From positions 52,052 to 116,051 of the forward strand of contig CAYRGG010000004.1 of assembly GCA_964423745.1 (NCBI GenBank): a DNA stretch of 64,000 nucleotides, read 5' to 3'. Below, piece by piece: positions 35,460 through 44,242 of this stretch (the first letter of the stretch is position 1; each line of letters starts with the position of its first letter). The stretch is from CAYRGG01 sp964423745. Lineage in GTDB: Bacteria; Pseudomonadota; Gammaproteobacteria; Competibacterales; Competibacteraceae. Made by a program: the position numbers and the translations under genes. Below the pieces are notes generated by a model. The model had not been told where the DNA came from, did not search any database, and saw only the letters and a list, made by a program, of their open reading frames with translations.

Positions 35460-36686
35460 TCAGTCTTGTGGCGGACCACTGACGATACCCTCATCATGCA
35501 GACGACCCACTTCAGCCTCGCTAAATCCTAGCTCCTCTAGCAATATCTGATCTGTATGTTCGCCCACCAATGGCGCACGCTGCAGGGGCGCTCGGTCAGC
35601 TTTACCAAAATCAAAGGGCGATCCTGGTGCCAGATAACTGCCGATACCGGGGTCATCGAGCATGGCAAAGATAGGGTTGTCCAGTGAGCAATCAGGGTCA
35701 CGGTCGATGACTTGACGGACATTGCGGTACTCGGCCCAGGTCACGCGATGGGCATCCAGTACTTGGCGTACCTCCGAGAGGGATCGGGTTCGGAACCACG
35801 GCTCCAATACCTGGGAAATCTGACGACGGGCGCGAAAACGATCCCCTTCGCCCTTAAAGTTAAGCCCGAGTTTTTTGGCTAACGCGTCGAGATCATCACC
35901 AAGCCCCGTGGCTTTGCACAAGTTTGACCACTGAGAAGGTGTTAAACCCACCACCATAACCCGTTTGTCATCTAAAGTGCCAAAATCACGGCCGTAAGCA
36001 CCATAGAGGTAGTTGCCGTCTTTGGAACGATCCACATCGTTCACGGTGACTTCAGCAATGGTACCCAGATTCCCCAACATGGCCAACGCCACATCTTTGA
36101 GGGCCAAGGTGACCAATTGACCCTCGCCGGTAAGACGACGGTGTCGCTCGGCAGCTAGCAAACCCACTAGGGTCATTTGTCCAGCGATACAATCCCAAGC
36201 AGGCAATAGATGATTAACGGGGCGGGGCCAGAGACGGGGCCCGGTCATCAACGGAAAACCCACCTTAGGATTTACCGTGTAATCCACTTCCGAACCACCA
36301 TCCCGGCGACCTGTCAGGTTGACCATAATGAGATCATCACGATGGGTTTTTAACGTCTCATAGTCGAGCCAACCCCGGGCAGGAAAGTTAGTTACAAACA
36401 AACCTTGGTCTTCCCCTGGGGCGCAGATGAGCTGAGTGAGTAGTTCTTGACCTTTAGGATCGCGAAAATTGACGGCAATGGATCGTTTGCCCTTGTTAAG
36501 ACCAGCCCAAAATAGACTCCGTTTACCATCCAAAGTCACTGGCCAGCGTTTATAATCTAAACCTCCCCCAATGGGATCAAAACGGATGACATCGGCGCCC
36601 ATCTGGGCCAGCGTCATGCCTCCCAGTGGCATGGCCACAAAGGCCGAACCCTCCACAACTCGCATACCCTCCAAAATAGCTTTCAT
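35460..36686 (-). CDS. mct: 2-Methylfumaryl-CoA isomerase (mesaconyl-CoA C1-C4 CoA transferase)
   Basis: A 408-residue class III (CaiB/BaiF) CoA transferase. 'MRVVEGSAFVAMPLGGMTLAQMGADVI' followed by 'GGGLDYKRWPV' is a start I associate with the mesaconyl-CoA isomerase subgroup. The catalytic Asp lies in 'LLPAWDCIAGQM'. The reaction is an intramolecular CoA shift from C1 to C4 of mesaconate. It is first in the mct-meh-mcl set, 121 bases before meh. The partner mesaconyl-C1-CoA hydratase (Mch) is not in the window. Confidence 0.82.
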   Translation of the reverse strand: MKAILEGMRVVEGSAFVAMPLGGMTLAQMGADVIRFDPIGGGLDYKRWPVTLDGKRSLFWAGLNKGKRSIAVNFRDPKGQELLTQLICAPGEDQGLFVTNFPARGWLDYETLKTHRDDLIMVNLTGRRDGGSEVDYTVNPKVGFPLMTGPRLWPRPVNHLLPAWDCIAGQMTLVGLLAAERHRRLTGEGQLVTLALKDVALAMLGNLGTIAEVTVNDVDRSKDGNYLYGAYGRDFGTLDDKRVMVVGLTPSQWSNLCKATGLGDDLDALAKKLGLNFKGEGDRFRARRQISQVLEPWFRTRSLSEVRQVLDAHRVTWAEYRNVRQVIDRDPDCSLDNPIFAMLDDPGIGSYLAPGSPFDFGKADRAPLQRAPLVGEHTDQILLEELGFSEAEVGRLHDEGIVSGPPQD

Positions 36687-37039
36687 AGACGTTGTCTCCT
36701 GTAAATCCTCCGAGCACGTTGAATAATGATGAAGTAGCGCCCCTATATGAGGATAGCGCGATAAAGCCTTGCCCGATAGGGTAGTTTTTTGTTTGCTGCG
36801 TTACTAGACAGTATAGATTGGGGTGCTTTAAGGCCGAATAGGAAGGGACTAGACAAATATGTCGTGTAAGGCACTAACAGCGCAAAGCCAGTTGCCTCAT
36901 GCAAAGCAAATGACAAAAAAATTTCTTGGTGTTTTATCACAGAACTCCCAAGTGTATAAATCATTCATTATAAGCCACTGATGAAAGCGGCTAATTTATT
37001 TGTTTTTTGTATCATGGAAGCGCTGCGAGATCAAATTTT

Positions 37040-37067
37040 AACATATTATGTAATTACGTAATATGTT
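37040..37067. repeat. 28-bp near-perfect palindrome
   Basis: AACATATTA (37040-37048) and TAATATGTT (37059-37067) flank a palindromic GTAATTAC centre; only one symmetric base pair in the 28-mer is mismatched. It has the size and symmetry of a dimeric protein binding site. Confidence 0.65.
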
Positions 37068-37089
37068 ATTTACACTTCGAGATACATAT

Positions 37090-37123
37090 AAAATTCATGA
37101 TTACGGCTATTATCATGAATTTT
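37090..37123. repeat. Perfect 12-bp inverted repeat with 10-base loop
   Basis: AAAATTCATGAT (37090-37101) and ATCATGAATTTT (37112-37123) are exact inverted copies. It lies 86 bases after the end of the DUF454 gene on the minus strand and could act as a weak terminator or a protein site; the stem is too AT-rich for a typical intrinsic terminator. Confidence 0.6.
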
Positions 37124-37208
37124 GAAATTTATGATCAAAGCTAAAAATAGCGAGAGAAAAAACAGGGGAGACGTTGGCAAACAATCCAAAAACGAGCCGT
37201 GAACTATT

Positions 37209-37589
37209 TTAATCTTGATGGAGGTTGACTGGCTCACGTCGCGTGGCAAGCCAAATGATGACACCTGTCATGGTAATAGCGACAATCCCAACCACATAGA
37301 CCGGCGGATGCAAAAGCCAAAGACTGAGGGACGTTCCGCCAGTAGCCCCAGCAATAGCAAATAGTTTGCTTTTTTTAGAAAGAGCGCGATCTTCTACGAA
37401 TTGCCGTACCGTTTCACCAAATTGGGGATGATCGTAAATTCTTTGCTGTAGCGCTGGTGCAGAGCGGGCAAAACAGATAGCCGCCAAAATCCAAAAGGGT
37501 ACCGTGGGGAGTAGCGGTACACCAATGCCAATGCCGCCAAGCCCAAAACAAATGAGACCCAAGCCTCGATAAAGTACGTTTTTTTTCAT
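37209..37589 (-). CDS. DUF454 / YbaN-family inner membrane protein
   Basis: A 126-residue protein with three or four hydrophobic segments. 'GLICFGLGGIGIGVPLLPTVPFWILAAICFARSAPALQ' is the YbaN/DUF454 signature, followed by a short basic loop and two further helices. The function of the family is not known. It stands alone between a repeat-rich gap and a DUF2934 gene on the same strand. Confidence 0.85.
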   Translation of the reverse strand: MKKNVLYRGLGLICFGLGGIGIGVPLLPTVPFWILAAICFARSAPALQQRIYDHPQFGETVRQFVEDRALSKKSKLFAIAGATGGTSLSLWLLHPPVYVVGIVAITMTGVIIWLATRREPVNLHQD

Positions 37590-37626
37590 CTGACGACTAA
37601 TCTAACCTAAGGCGTTATCAAAATAC

Positions 37627-37827
37627 CTAAGCGGGTTGGGGTCTATGCAGCTGACGCAGCGCAATTTTAGATTTTTGCAACTTGTCATCAATGAAGGCTT
37701 CAGCATGTAACCCGTCTTGTACGGGATCACCATTTTGAAAATCACGCTGTTGGGCCAGATAATAGGCCGCTTCGGCAATCATAGCGTGACGACGTTGGGG
37801 GGTAAGGGATACATTAACAGATGACAT
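37627..37827 (-). CDS. Small DUF2934-like protein
   Basis: A 66-residue soluble protein: 'RRHAMIAEAAYYLAQQRDFQNGDPVQDGLHAEAFID' matches the DUF2934 pattern of I..AAY..A..R.F..G.P..D...AE. No function is known. Divergent from the tyrosine recombinase gene, 76 bases apart. Confidence 0.7.
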   Translation of the reverse strand: MSSVNVSLTPQRRHAMIAEAAYYLAQQRDFQNGDPVQDGLHAEAFIDDKLQKSKIALRQLHRPQPA

Positions 37828-37903
37828 AAAACTGTTCTCCTAAAATAGTGACCTCCAGTCAGGAATTTTCGAAAAATAAAGCCTTTAAACAGAGCGATCA
37901 TCC

Positions 37904-39055
37904 ATGCCATTACCTCAGCCTCTCGAACGACTCATAGTACCTCAAGGGTTAAATGGAAGCCTAGGTACGAACCGCGCCAAAACAAGCCATTGTCAATTGG
38001 CTGCCCGTAACGATATGGAAGCCATCAATGCTTGGCTTGGCGAATTTACCGACTCGCCACAAACCCTGCGCCATTATCAAAAAGAGGCAGAAAGGCTATT
38101 GCTGTGGGCCCTTTTGCAACGCCAAAAAGCGTTATCTTCCTTGACCCGAGAGGACTGTTTGGCGTTTCAAGGGTTTTTAACAAACCCTCAGCCCGTCGCT
38201 GACTGGTGTGGTCCCCGCGCACCCCGCATGAGCCCTTGTTGGCGCCCTTTTCGGGGTCCTTTGAGTGCGGCGAGTCAACAGACCGCGCTGCTAGTTATCC
38301 ACTCATTGTTTAGCTATCTGGTCAAAGCAGGCTATCTGGCGGGTAACCCCCTGGCGCTGGTGCGACGCCGCAACCGGGTCAACAGCGTTGCCCATCAACC
38401 TGTCGAACGTTTTCTTGAACAAGATCAATGGCAAGCCCTCTTGGAAACCGTCGAGGATTTACCCAAAGACACTACACGGCAAACGCAACATTATGAGCGC
38501 ACCCGTTTTTTAGTGGCGCTTTTATATCTCCTAGGACCTCGTGTCGGTGAGGTGGCAACCCATAGTATGGGCAGTTTCCGAGAGGTGCGCGGACGTTGGT
38601 GGTGGTTTGTCACGGGGAAAGGTAAAAAACAGGATCGTGTGCCGGTCAATGGCGATATGCTGGAAGCCCTACAACGGTATCGCTGTTTTTTTAATTTATC
38701 CCCATTACCCATACCCGATGACCGCACACCGCTGATATTGAGTTTAAAAGGCACCTCCGGGATTAGCGCCAATATGATCTATCGCATCATTAAAGACCTG
38801 GTGGCCCAGGCTGCGGACCGTTTAGCGGAAAAGGACCCCCAGCGTGCCGTTCATCTAAGGCAGGCTTCCACCCATTGGTTTCGTCATACCAGTATTACCC
38901 ATCAGGCGCAAAACGGTATCAGTCTTGATCTTTTGCGCTACAGTGCCCGCCATGCCAAATTAGATACCACTAGCCACTATCTGCATACCGATGAAGCCCG
39001 TTGGCACACGGCGATGGAACAGCATCGGTTAAAAAATATCGACTCAAACGATTAA
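37904..39055 (+). CDS. Tyrosine recombinase / phage-type integrase
   Basis: A 383-residue protein. An N-terminal SAM-like domain (about 38-155) with 'TLRHYQKEAERLLLWALLQ' is followed by a catalytic domain. The active site is intact: Arg in 'LGPRVGEVA', Lys in 'GKGKKQDRV', His-x-x-Arg in 'HWFRHTSIT', His in 'ARHAKLDTTSHYL' and the nucleophile Tyr in that last motif. It is not XerC or XerD by length. No other phage or integron genes adjoin it. A 15-base palindrome (GTGCATA-T-TATGCAC, 39070-39084) lies just after its stop. Confidence 0.85.
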   Translation: MPLPQPLERLIVPQGLNGSLGTNRAKTSHCQLAARNDMEAINAWLGEFTDSPQTLRHYQKEAERLLLWALLQRQKALSSLTREDCLAFQGFLTNPQPVADWCGPRAPRMSPCWRPFRGPLSAASQQTALLVIHSLFSYLVKAGYLAGNPLALVRRRNRVNSVAHQPVERFLEQDQWQALLETVEDLPKDTTRQTQHYERTRFLVALLYLLGPRVGEVATHSMGSFREVRGRWWWFVTGKGKKQDRVPVNGDMLEALQRYRCFFNLSPLPIPDDRTPLILSLKGTSGISANMIYRIIKDLVAQAADRLAEKDPQRAVHLRQASTHWFRHTSITHQAQNGISLDLLRYSARHAKLDTTSHYLHTDEARWHTAMEQHRLKNIDSND

Positions 39056-39525
39056 TTTGCCCTGTATTAGTGCATATTATGCACCATAAGAAAGCATAGT
39101 ATGTGTTTAGATTTCACAAAATCAGCCAAATATAGGGTTTTTAAATACATAATAAGTAGTTTAACTGCTTTTGCATGATTTTTGCTAAAGAAGCAATAAT
39201 CTCCACAGCTGTTTTTTGCGATACATCATTTTTTCAGCTGCTCTGGCGTTTTAATCTAAAGTAAATCGGCCTTTTTCAAGGTGATCTGTCTGCATTCGTT
39301 TCGGAGAGTGTAATGCGCGATACTTTGCACAAGATTTTTTCCGTCCATAATCTCGTCGCCGGGTTAGTGGCATTATTCAATAAACGACTCGTTTTTCTGC
39401 GCAGTCCCGTATGACCGATAGCGGTTCAAGACAGCGCATTTCTGCAATTTTATTTTCTTTCTTTTTTTTCCTCACCGTAATACTTACTTACCTCACATAT
39501 ATATGTAGGCAGAGGCAAATTGGCT
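39056..39525. other. Intergenic region upstream of gltB
   Basis: About 470 bases, AT-rich in the first half, with the palindrome at 39070-39084. It must contain the gltB promoter and leader. No gene was seen. Confidence 0.5.
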
Positions 39526-42500
39526 ATGAGTGCTCACCCATACAGCTGCTCCCGTCAGGGACTTTATAATCCCCAGAACGAACACGATGCCTGTGGCATT
39601 GGTTTTGTAGCGGATATAAAAAACCGCAAACGCCATGACATCGTTGAACAGGGGCTGGAAATTCTCGACAATCTTACCCATCGTGGCGCTGTCGGAGCCG
39701 ATCCTGGCGCCGGTGACGGAGCGGGTATTTTATTACAAATACCGGACAGTTTTTTTCGGGCAGAATGCGCGACTTTGGGTTTTGATCTACCTCCCACTGG
39801 TCTTTACGCAGTGGGCATGGTGTGTTTACCCCCGCAACAAGCGGCCCGGACAGCCTGCGAAGCAGCCTTGACGCAGCATATCGAAGCAGAAGGGCAGACC
39901 CTGTTAGGGTGGCGCGATGTGCCCACCGATGCCACCTGTCTTGGCGAAACGGTAAAACCCGCGGAACCGGTGACGCGCCAAGTGTTCGTGGGATGCGGTG
40001 ACAATTGTCCTGATGTGCATGCTTTTGAGCGCAAACTCTTTGTGATCCACAAACAAGTCCATAAAACGGTCATGGGGCAGGACATCGCGGGTAAAGAACA
40101 GTTTTATGTGGCTTCCTTGTCTGCCCGCACCCTGGTCTACAAAGGCATGATTTTAGCCCGCCACATGGGCACCTATTACCCAGATCTTAAAGATCCTAGG
40201 ATGGAATCCGCCCTGGCCCTGGTACACCAACGTTTTTCTACCAACACCTTTCCCACCTGGGCTTTGGCGCAACCTTTTCGCTACCTGTGTCACAATGGCG
40301 AAATCAACACCTTACGGGGTAATGTGAATTGGATGGCGGCACGCCGCCATACCATGAAATCCCAGGTTTTAGGGGATGATCTGGATAAGCTTTGGCCCCT
40401 GATCGGCGAGGGGAAATCTGATTCCGCCATCATCGATAATGCCCTGGAACTGTTGGTTAACGGCGGCTATTCCCTAGTTCACGCCATGATGCTGATGATT
40501 CCCGAAGCCTGGACCGATAACCCGCTGATGGATGAACAACGGCGGGCCTTTTACGAATACCATGCGGCCCTCATGGAACCCTGGGATGGGCCGGCGGCGG
40601 TGGCGTTCACCGATGGTCGGCAAATCGGCGCCACCTTGGATCGCAACGGCCTACGCCCCGCCCGTTATGTGGTCACTGAGGATGATCTGGTGGTGATGGC
40701 CTCGGAGGCCGGTGTTATCAACATTCCAGAACAGCGGATTGTGCAAAAGTGGCGTTTGCAGCCGGGAAAAATGTTTCTCATCGATCTCGAGCAGGGCCGT
40801 ATTATCGATGATGCGGAGATCAAAGCGGAACTGGCCTCGGCGCGCCCCTATCAAACCTGGCTCCACCAGACCCAGATCCATCTGGCAGAATTACCTTCCG
40901 AAGTAGGGCCCATGGCGCCAGATCCCAAAACCCTGTTAGACCGCCAGCAAGCCTTTGGCTACACCCAGGAAGACATCAAATTCTTTTTAACTCCCATGGC
41001 GCTAACGGGTCAAGATCCGGTGGGGGCTATGGGCCGGGATACGCCGCCCGCCGTATTATCGCAACGCTCCAAGTCTCTGTTTGACTATTTTAAACAGAAT
41101 TTTGCCCAGGTCACCAATCCCCCCATCGATCCGATTCGGGAAGAATCGGTCATGTCATTGGTGTCCCTCATCGGCCCACGACCGAATCTGTTGGATTTGA
41201 ATACCGGCGGCACCCATATGCGGCTGGAGGTGCGTCAGCCCATTCTTGCCAATGTGGATTTAGAACGCATTCGGCGTATCGAAAATCATGTGGACCATGT
41301 GTTTCGCACCCATACCCTGGATATGGGGTACCCGGCGGAGCGGGGCGCCCAAGGCATGGAAGCGGCCCTGGACGCCTTGTGTCGGGCAGCAACGGATGCG
41401 GTGAAACATGGTCATAATATTCTTGTACTCTCAGATCGTTGCGTGGACGCCGATCATATGCCGATCCCGGCTCTGTTGGGGACGTCGGCGGTGCATCATC
41501 ATTTGATTCGGGAGGGGTTACGCACTTCCGTAGGTCTCGTGGTGGAAACCGGTGAAGCCCGCCAAGTCCATGACTTCTGCCTGCTGGCAGGCTACGGCGC
41601 AGAAGCCATCAATCCTTATCTTGCCTTTGATACCCTGTCGTCGCTATTGGCCAAATTACCTGAACCATTGACAGAACAAGAAGCCCATCAGCGTTATACC
41701 AAGGCGGTGAACAAGGGTATCCTCAAAGTCATGGCGAAGATGGGTATATCCACCTATCAGTCTTACTGCGGGGCGCAGATATTCGACGCTGTGGGCCTCG
41801 CCAGTGGTTTTGTGGAAAAATACTTTACCGGTACGCAAACCTTGATCGAAGGGGTGAGCTTGGCTGAGGTGGCGGAAGAAACCGCCCGCCGCCACCAACT
41901 GGCCTATGGGGATGATCCGGTGTTTCAAAATGCCCTGGACGTGGGTGGCGAGCTGGCCTACCGGATCCGCGGCGAGGAACACGTTTGGACGCCGGACACC
42001 ATCGCCCTGTTGCAACATGCGGTGCGGGCGGGAGACTATGGGCGTTATAAGACTTTTGCCCAACAGGTGGACGATCAAAGTCAGTCTTTGAAAAATCTTC
42101 GGGGTCTTTTCGAGTTTCGCTGGCCAGCCCAGTCGGTGCCCCTGGATGAGGTGGAACCTGCCACAGACATCGTCAAACGGTTTGCCACCGGGGCCATGTC
42201 CTTCGGCTCTATCTCTTGGGAGGCCCATACCAATCTCGCCATCGCCATGAACCGCATTGGCGGACGTTCCAATACCGGGGAAGGGGGGGAAGACGCTGAA
42301 CGCTATGTCCCCTTAGCCAATGGCGATTCCATGCGCTCGTCCATAAAACAGGTGGCTTCCGGGCGATTTGGCGTGACCACGGAATATTTGGTCAACGCCG
42401 ATGGGATTCAAATAAAAATGGCGCAAGGGGCTAAACCCGGTGAAGGAGGACAGCTACCAGGCCATAAAGTGGATGATTGGATCGCCCAGGTACGCCACTC

Positions 42501-44178
42501 GACCCCTGGGGTGGGACTCATTTCCCCGCCGCCCCACCACGATATCTATTCCATCGAAGATCTGGCGCAGCTCATTTTTGATCTTAAAAACGTCAATCCT
42601 CAGGCCCGTATCAGCGTCAAACTGGTCTCCGAAGTGGGGGTAGGGACCGTTGCTGCCGGGGTGGCCAAAGCCCATGCTGATCATATTACCGTATCTGGAG
42701 ATGATGGTGGCACCGGAGCCAGCCCTTTGAGCTCCATCCACCATGCCGGCTCTGCCTGGGAACTGGGCATCGCTGAGACCCACCAAACCTTGGTGTTGAA
42801 TAGGCTGCGGGGGCGGGTTGCGGTACAGGCCGACGGGGGCTTGCGCACGGGTCGGGATATCGTGGTGGGGGCTTTGCTGGGAGCGGATGAATTTGCTTTT
42901 GGCACCGGTGCGTTAATTGCAGAAGGCTGCATTATGATGCGTAAATGCCATCTGAATACCTGTCCAGTGGGCATTGCCACGCAAAATCCAGAACTGCGTA
43001 AACTCTTTCCTGGGGAGCCGGAACATGTGATCAATTATATGCTCTATCTGGCGGAAGAAGTGCGCGAGCTGATGGCGCGGCTAGGTTTTCGCACCTTTAA
43101 TGAGATGATCGGTCGCTCTGATCGGTTGGATATGCGCCGCGCCGTTACCCATTGGAAAGCCCACGGTCTGGACTTGAACCGGGTGCTGTACCGGCCTGAA
43201 GTGGAGGCGGGGGTTGCCGTTTACCATTGCGAGACCCAGGACCATGGCTTGGATTCCGCCTTAGATCATCAGCTCTTGGAGGCTTGCCGAGATACCTTAG
43301 AAAAGGCCACCCCCGTCAAGTTGGCGCTTCCGGTACGGAATATCAACCGCACGGTAGGCGCAATGCTATCCGGGCAAGTGGCGAGCCGTTATGGCCACAA
43401 GGGACTCCCCGACGATACCATTTACGTACGCTTGACGGGCACCGCCGGCCAAAGCTTTGGCGCGTTTTTGGCTCGTGGCATAACCCTAGAACTCATCGGC
43501 GAAGCCAACGATTATGTGGGTAAAGGGCTTGCCGGAGGACGCTTGATTATTCACCCGTCGCCGGATAATCGTTGTGAACCCCATGACAATATTATTGTCG
43601 GTAATACCGTGCTCTACGGGGCCACTGAAGGGGAATGTTTTTTCCGCGGCGTGGCGGGTGAGCGTTTTGCTGTGCGTAATTCTGGCGCCACTACCGTGGT
43701 GGAAGGGGTGGGTGATCACGCTTGTGAATATATGACTGGCGGTGTTGTGGTGGTATTGGGCTACACGGGCCGTAACTTCGCCGCCGGTATGAGCGGGGGT
43801 GTCGCCTATGTGCTCGATGAAGAGGGTACCTTTGAGCGGCGGGTTAACCTCGCCATGGTAGATCTAGAGCCTATCGAAGACGAAGATCTGGCCTTGGAGC
43901 GTATCGAACATCAAGGTGGCGATCTGGAAACCCATGGCCGGGTGGACGTGATGCGGGATATGACTCGGTTTGATGCGTTACGCTTGCAACGTCTGATCGA
44001 ACAACACTACCACTGCACAGGCAGTCGACGGGCAAAAGGGATTCTCGACCACTGGCATGAGTTTTTACCAAAATTTGTCAAGGTGATGCCCGTGGAGTAT
44101 CGCCGTGCTCTGCAAGAAATGCAAGCGAAAGCCCGCGACACCCGACGTCCTGATGTGAGTCTGACCATGGGTGTCTGA
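39526..44178 (+). CDS. gltB: Glutamate synthase (NADPH) large subunit
   Basis: About 1550 residues. After a short propeptide the class II amidotransferase domain begins at Cys23 ('NEHDACGIGFVAD'), the nucleophile that hydrolyses glutamine. The central and FMN-binding synthase domains follow, with 'AMSFGSISWEAH', 'GEGGEDAERY', 'GAKPGEGGQLPGHKV', 'SGDDGGTGASPLSS' and the [3Fe-4S] cysteines in 'CIMMRKCHLNTCPVGIAT'. The C-terminal beta-helix domain contains repeated Gly-rich strands ('GEANDYVGKGLAGGRLII'). It makes glutamate from 2-oxoglutarate and glutamine-derived ammonia. ATG 39526 with AGAGG 10 bases upstream is preferred to TTG 39520. Confidence 0.97.
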   Translation: MSAHPYSCSRQGLYNPQNEHDACGIGFVADIKNRKRHDIVEQGLEILDNLTHRGAVGADPGAGDGAGILLQIPDSFFRAECATLGFDLPPTGLYAVGMVCLPPQQAARTACEAALTQHIEAEGQTLLGWRDVPTDATCLGETVKPAEPVTRQVFVGCGDNCPDVHAFERKLFVIHKQVHKTVMGQDIAGKEQFYVASLSARTLVYKGMILARHMGTYYPDLKDPRMESALALVHQRFSTNTFPTWALAQPFRYLCHNGEINTLRGNVNWMAARRHTMKSQVLGDDLDKLWPLIGEGKSDSAIIDNALELLVNGGYSLVHAMMLMIPEAWTDNPLMDEQRRAFYEYHAALMEPWDGPAAVAFTDGRQIGATLDRNGLRPARYVVTEDDLVVMASEAGVINIPEQRIVQKWRLQPGKMFLIDLEQGRIIDDAEIKAELASARPYQTWLHQTQIHLAELPSEVGPMAPDPKTLLDRQQAFGYTQEDIKFFLTPMALTGQDPVGAMGRDTPPAVLSQRSKSLFDYFKQNFAQVTNPPIDPIREESVMSLVSLIGPRPNLLDLNTGGTHMRLEVRQPILANVDLERIRRIENHVDHVFRTHTLDMGYPAERGAQGMEAALDALCRAATDAVKHGHNILVLSDRCVDADHMPIPALLGTSAVHHHLIREGLRTSVGLVVETGEARQVHDFCLLAGYGAEAINPYLAFDTLSSLLAKLPEPLTEQEAHQRYTKAVNKGILKVMAKMGISTYQSYCGAQIFDAVGLASGFVEKYFTGTQTLIEGVSLAEVAEETARRHQLAYGDDPVFQNALDVGGELAYRIRGEEHVWTPDTIALLQHAVRAGDYGRYKTFAQQVDDQSQSLKNLRGLFEFRWPAQSVPLDEVEPATDIVKRFATGAMSFGSISWEAHTNLAIAMNRIGGRSNTGEGGEDAERYVPLANGDSMRSSIKQVASGRFGVTTEYLVNADGIQIKMAQGAKPGEGGQLPGHKVDDWIAQVRHSTPGVGLISPPPHHDIYSIEDLAQLIFDLKNVNPQARISVKLVSEVGVGTVAAGVAKAHADHITVSGDDGGTGASPLSSIHHAGSAWELGIAETHQTLVLNRLRGRVAVQADGGLRTGRDIVVGALLGADEFAFGTGALIAEGCIMMRKCHLNTCPVGIATQNPELRKLFPGEPEHVINYMLYLAEEVRELMARLGFRTFNEMIGRSDRLDMRRAVTHWKAHGLDLNRVLYRPEVEAGVAVYHCETQDHGLDSALDHQLLEACRDTLEKATPVKLALPVRNINRTVGAMLSGQVASRYGHKGLPDDTIYVRLTGTAGQSFGAFLARGITLELIGEANDYVGKGLAGGRLIIHPSPDNRCEPHDNIIVGNTVLYGATEGECFFRGVAGERFAVRNSGATTVVEGVGDHACEYMTGGVVVVLGYTGRNFAAGMSGGVAYVLDEEGTFERRVNLAMVDLEPIEDEDLALERIEHQGGDLETHGRVDVMRDMTRFDALRLQRLIEQHYHCTGSRRAKGILDHWHEFLPKFVKVMPVEYRRALQEMQAKARDTRRPDVSLTMGV

Positions 44179-44242
44179 TAGAGCTGTCTGTATGTAAGTA
44201 AGTAAATAAGACTTAAATGATATTATCAGTACGAGGTTAACC

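Larger units (their letters stand above)
36687..37208. other. AT-rich intergenic region with strong inverted repeats
   Basis: About 520 bases with low G+C and no convincing gene; a 73-codon minus-strand frame at 36743-36964 has no ribosome binding site and no family resemblance. It contains the mct promoter near 36700 and the two palindromes listed separately near its other end. Confidence 0.55.

Noticed and set aside
36743..36964. 73-codon minus-strand frame between mct and the DUF454 gene
   Set aside because: No ribosome binding site or family resemblance, and it lies in AT-rich DNA.
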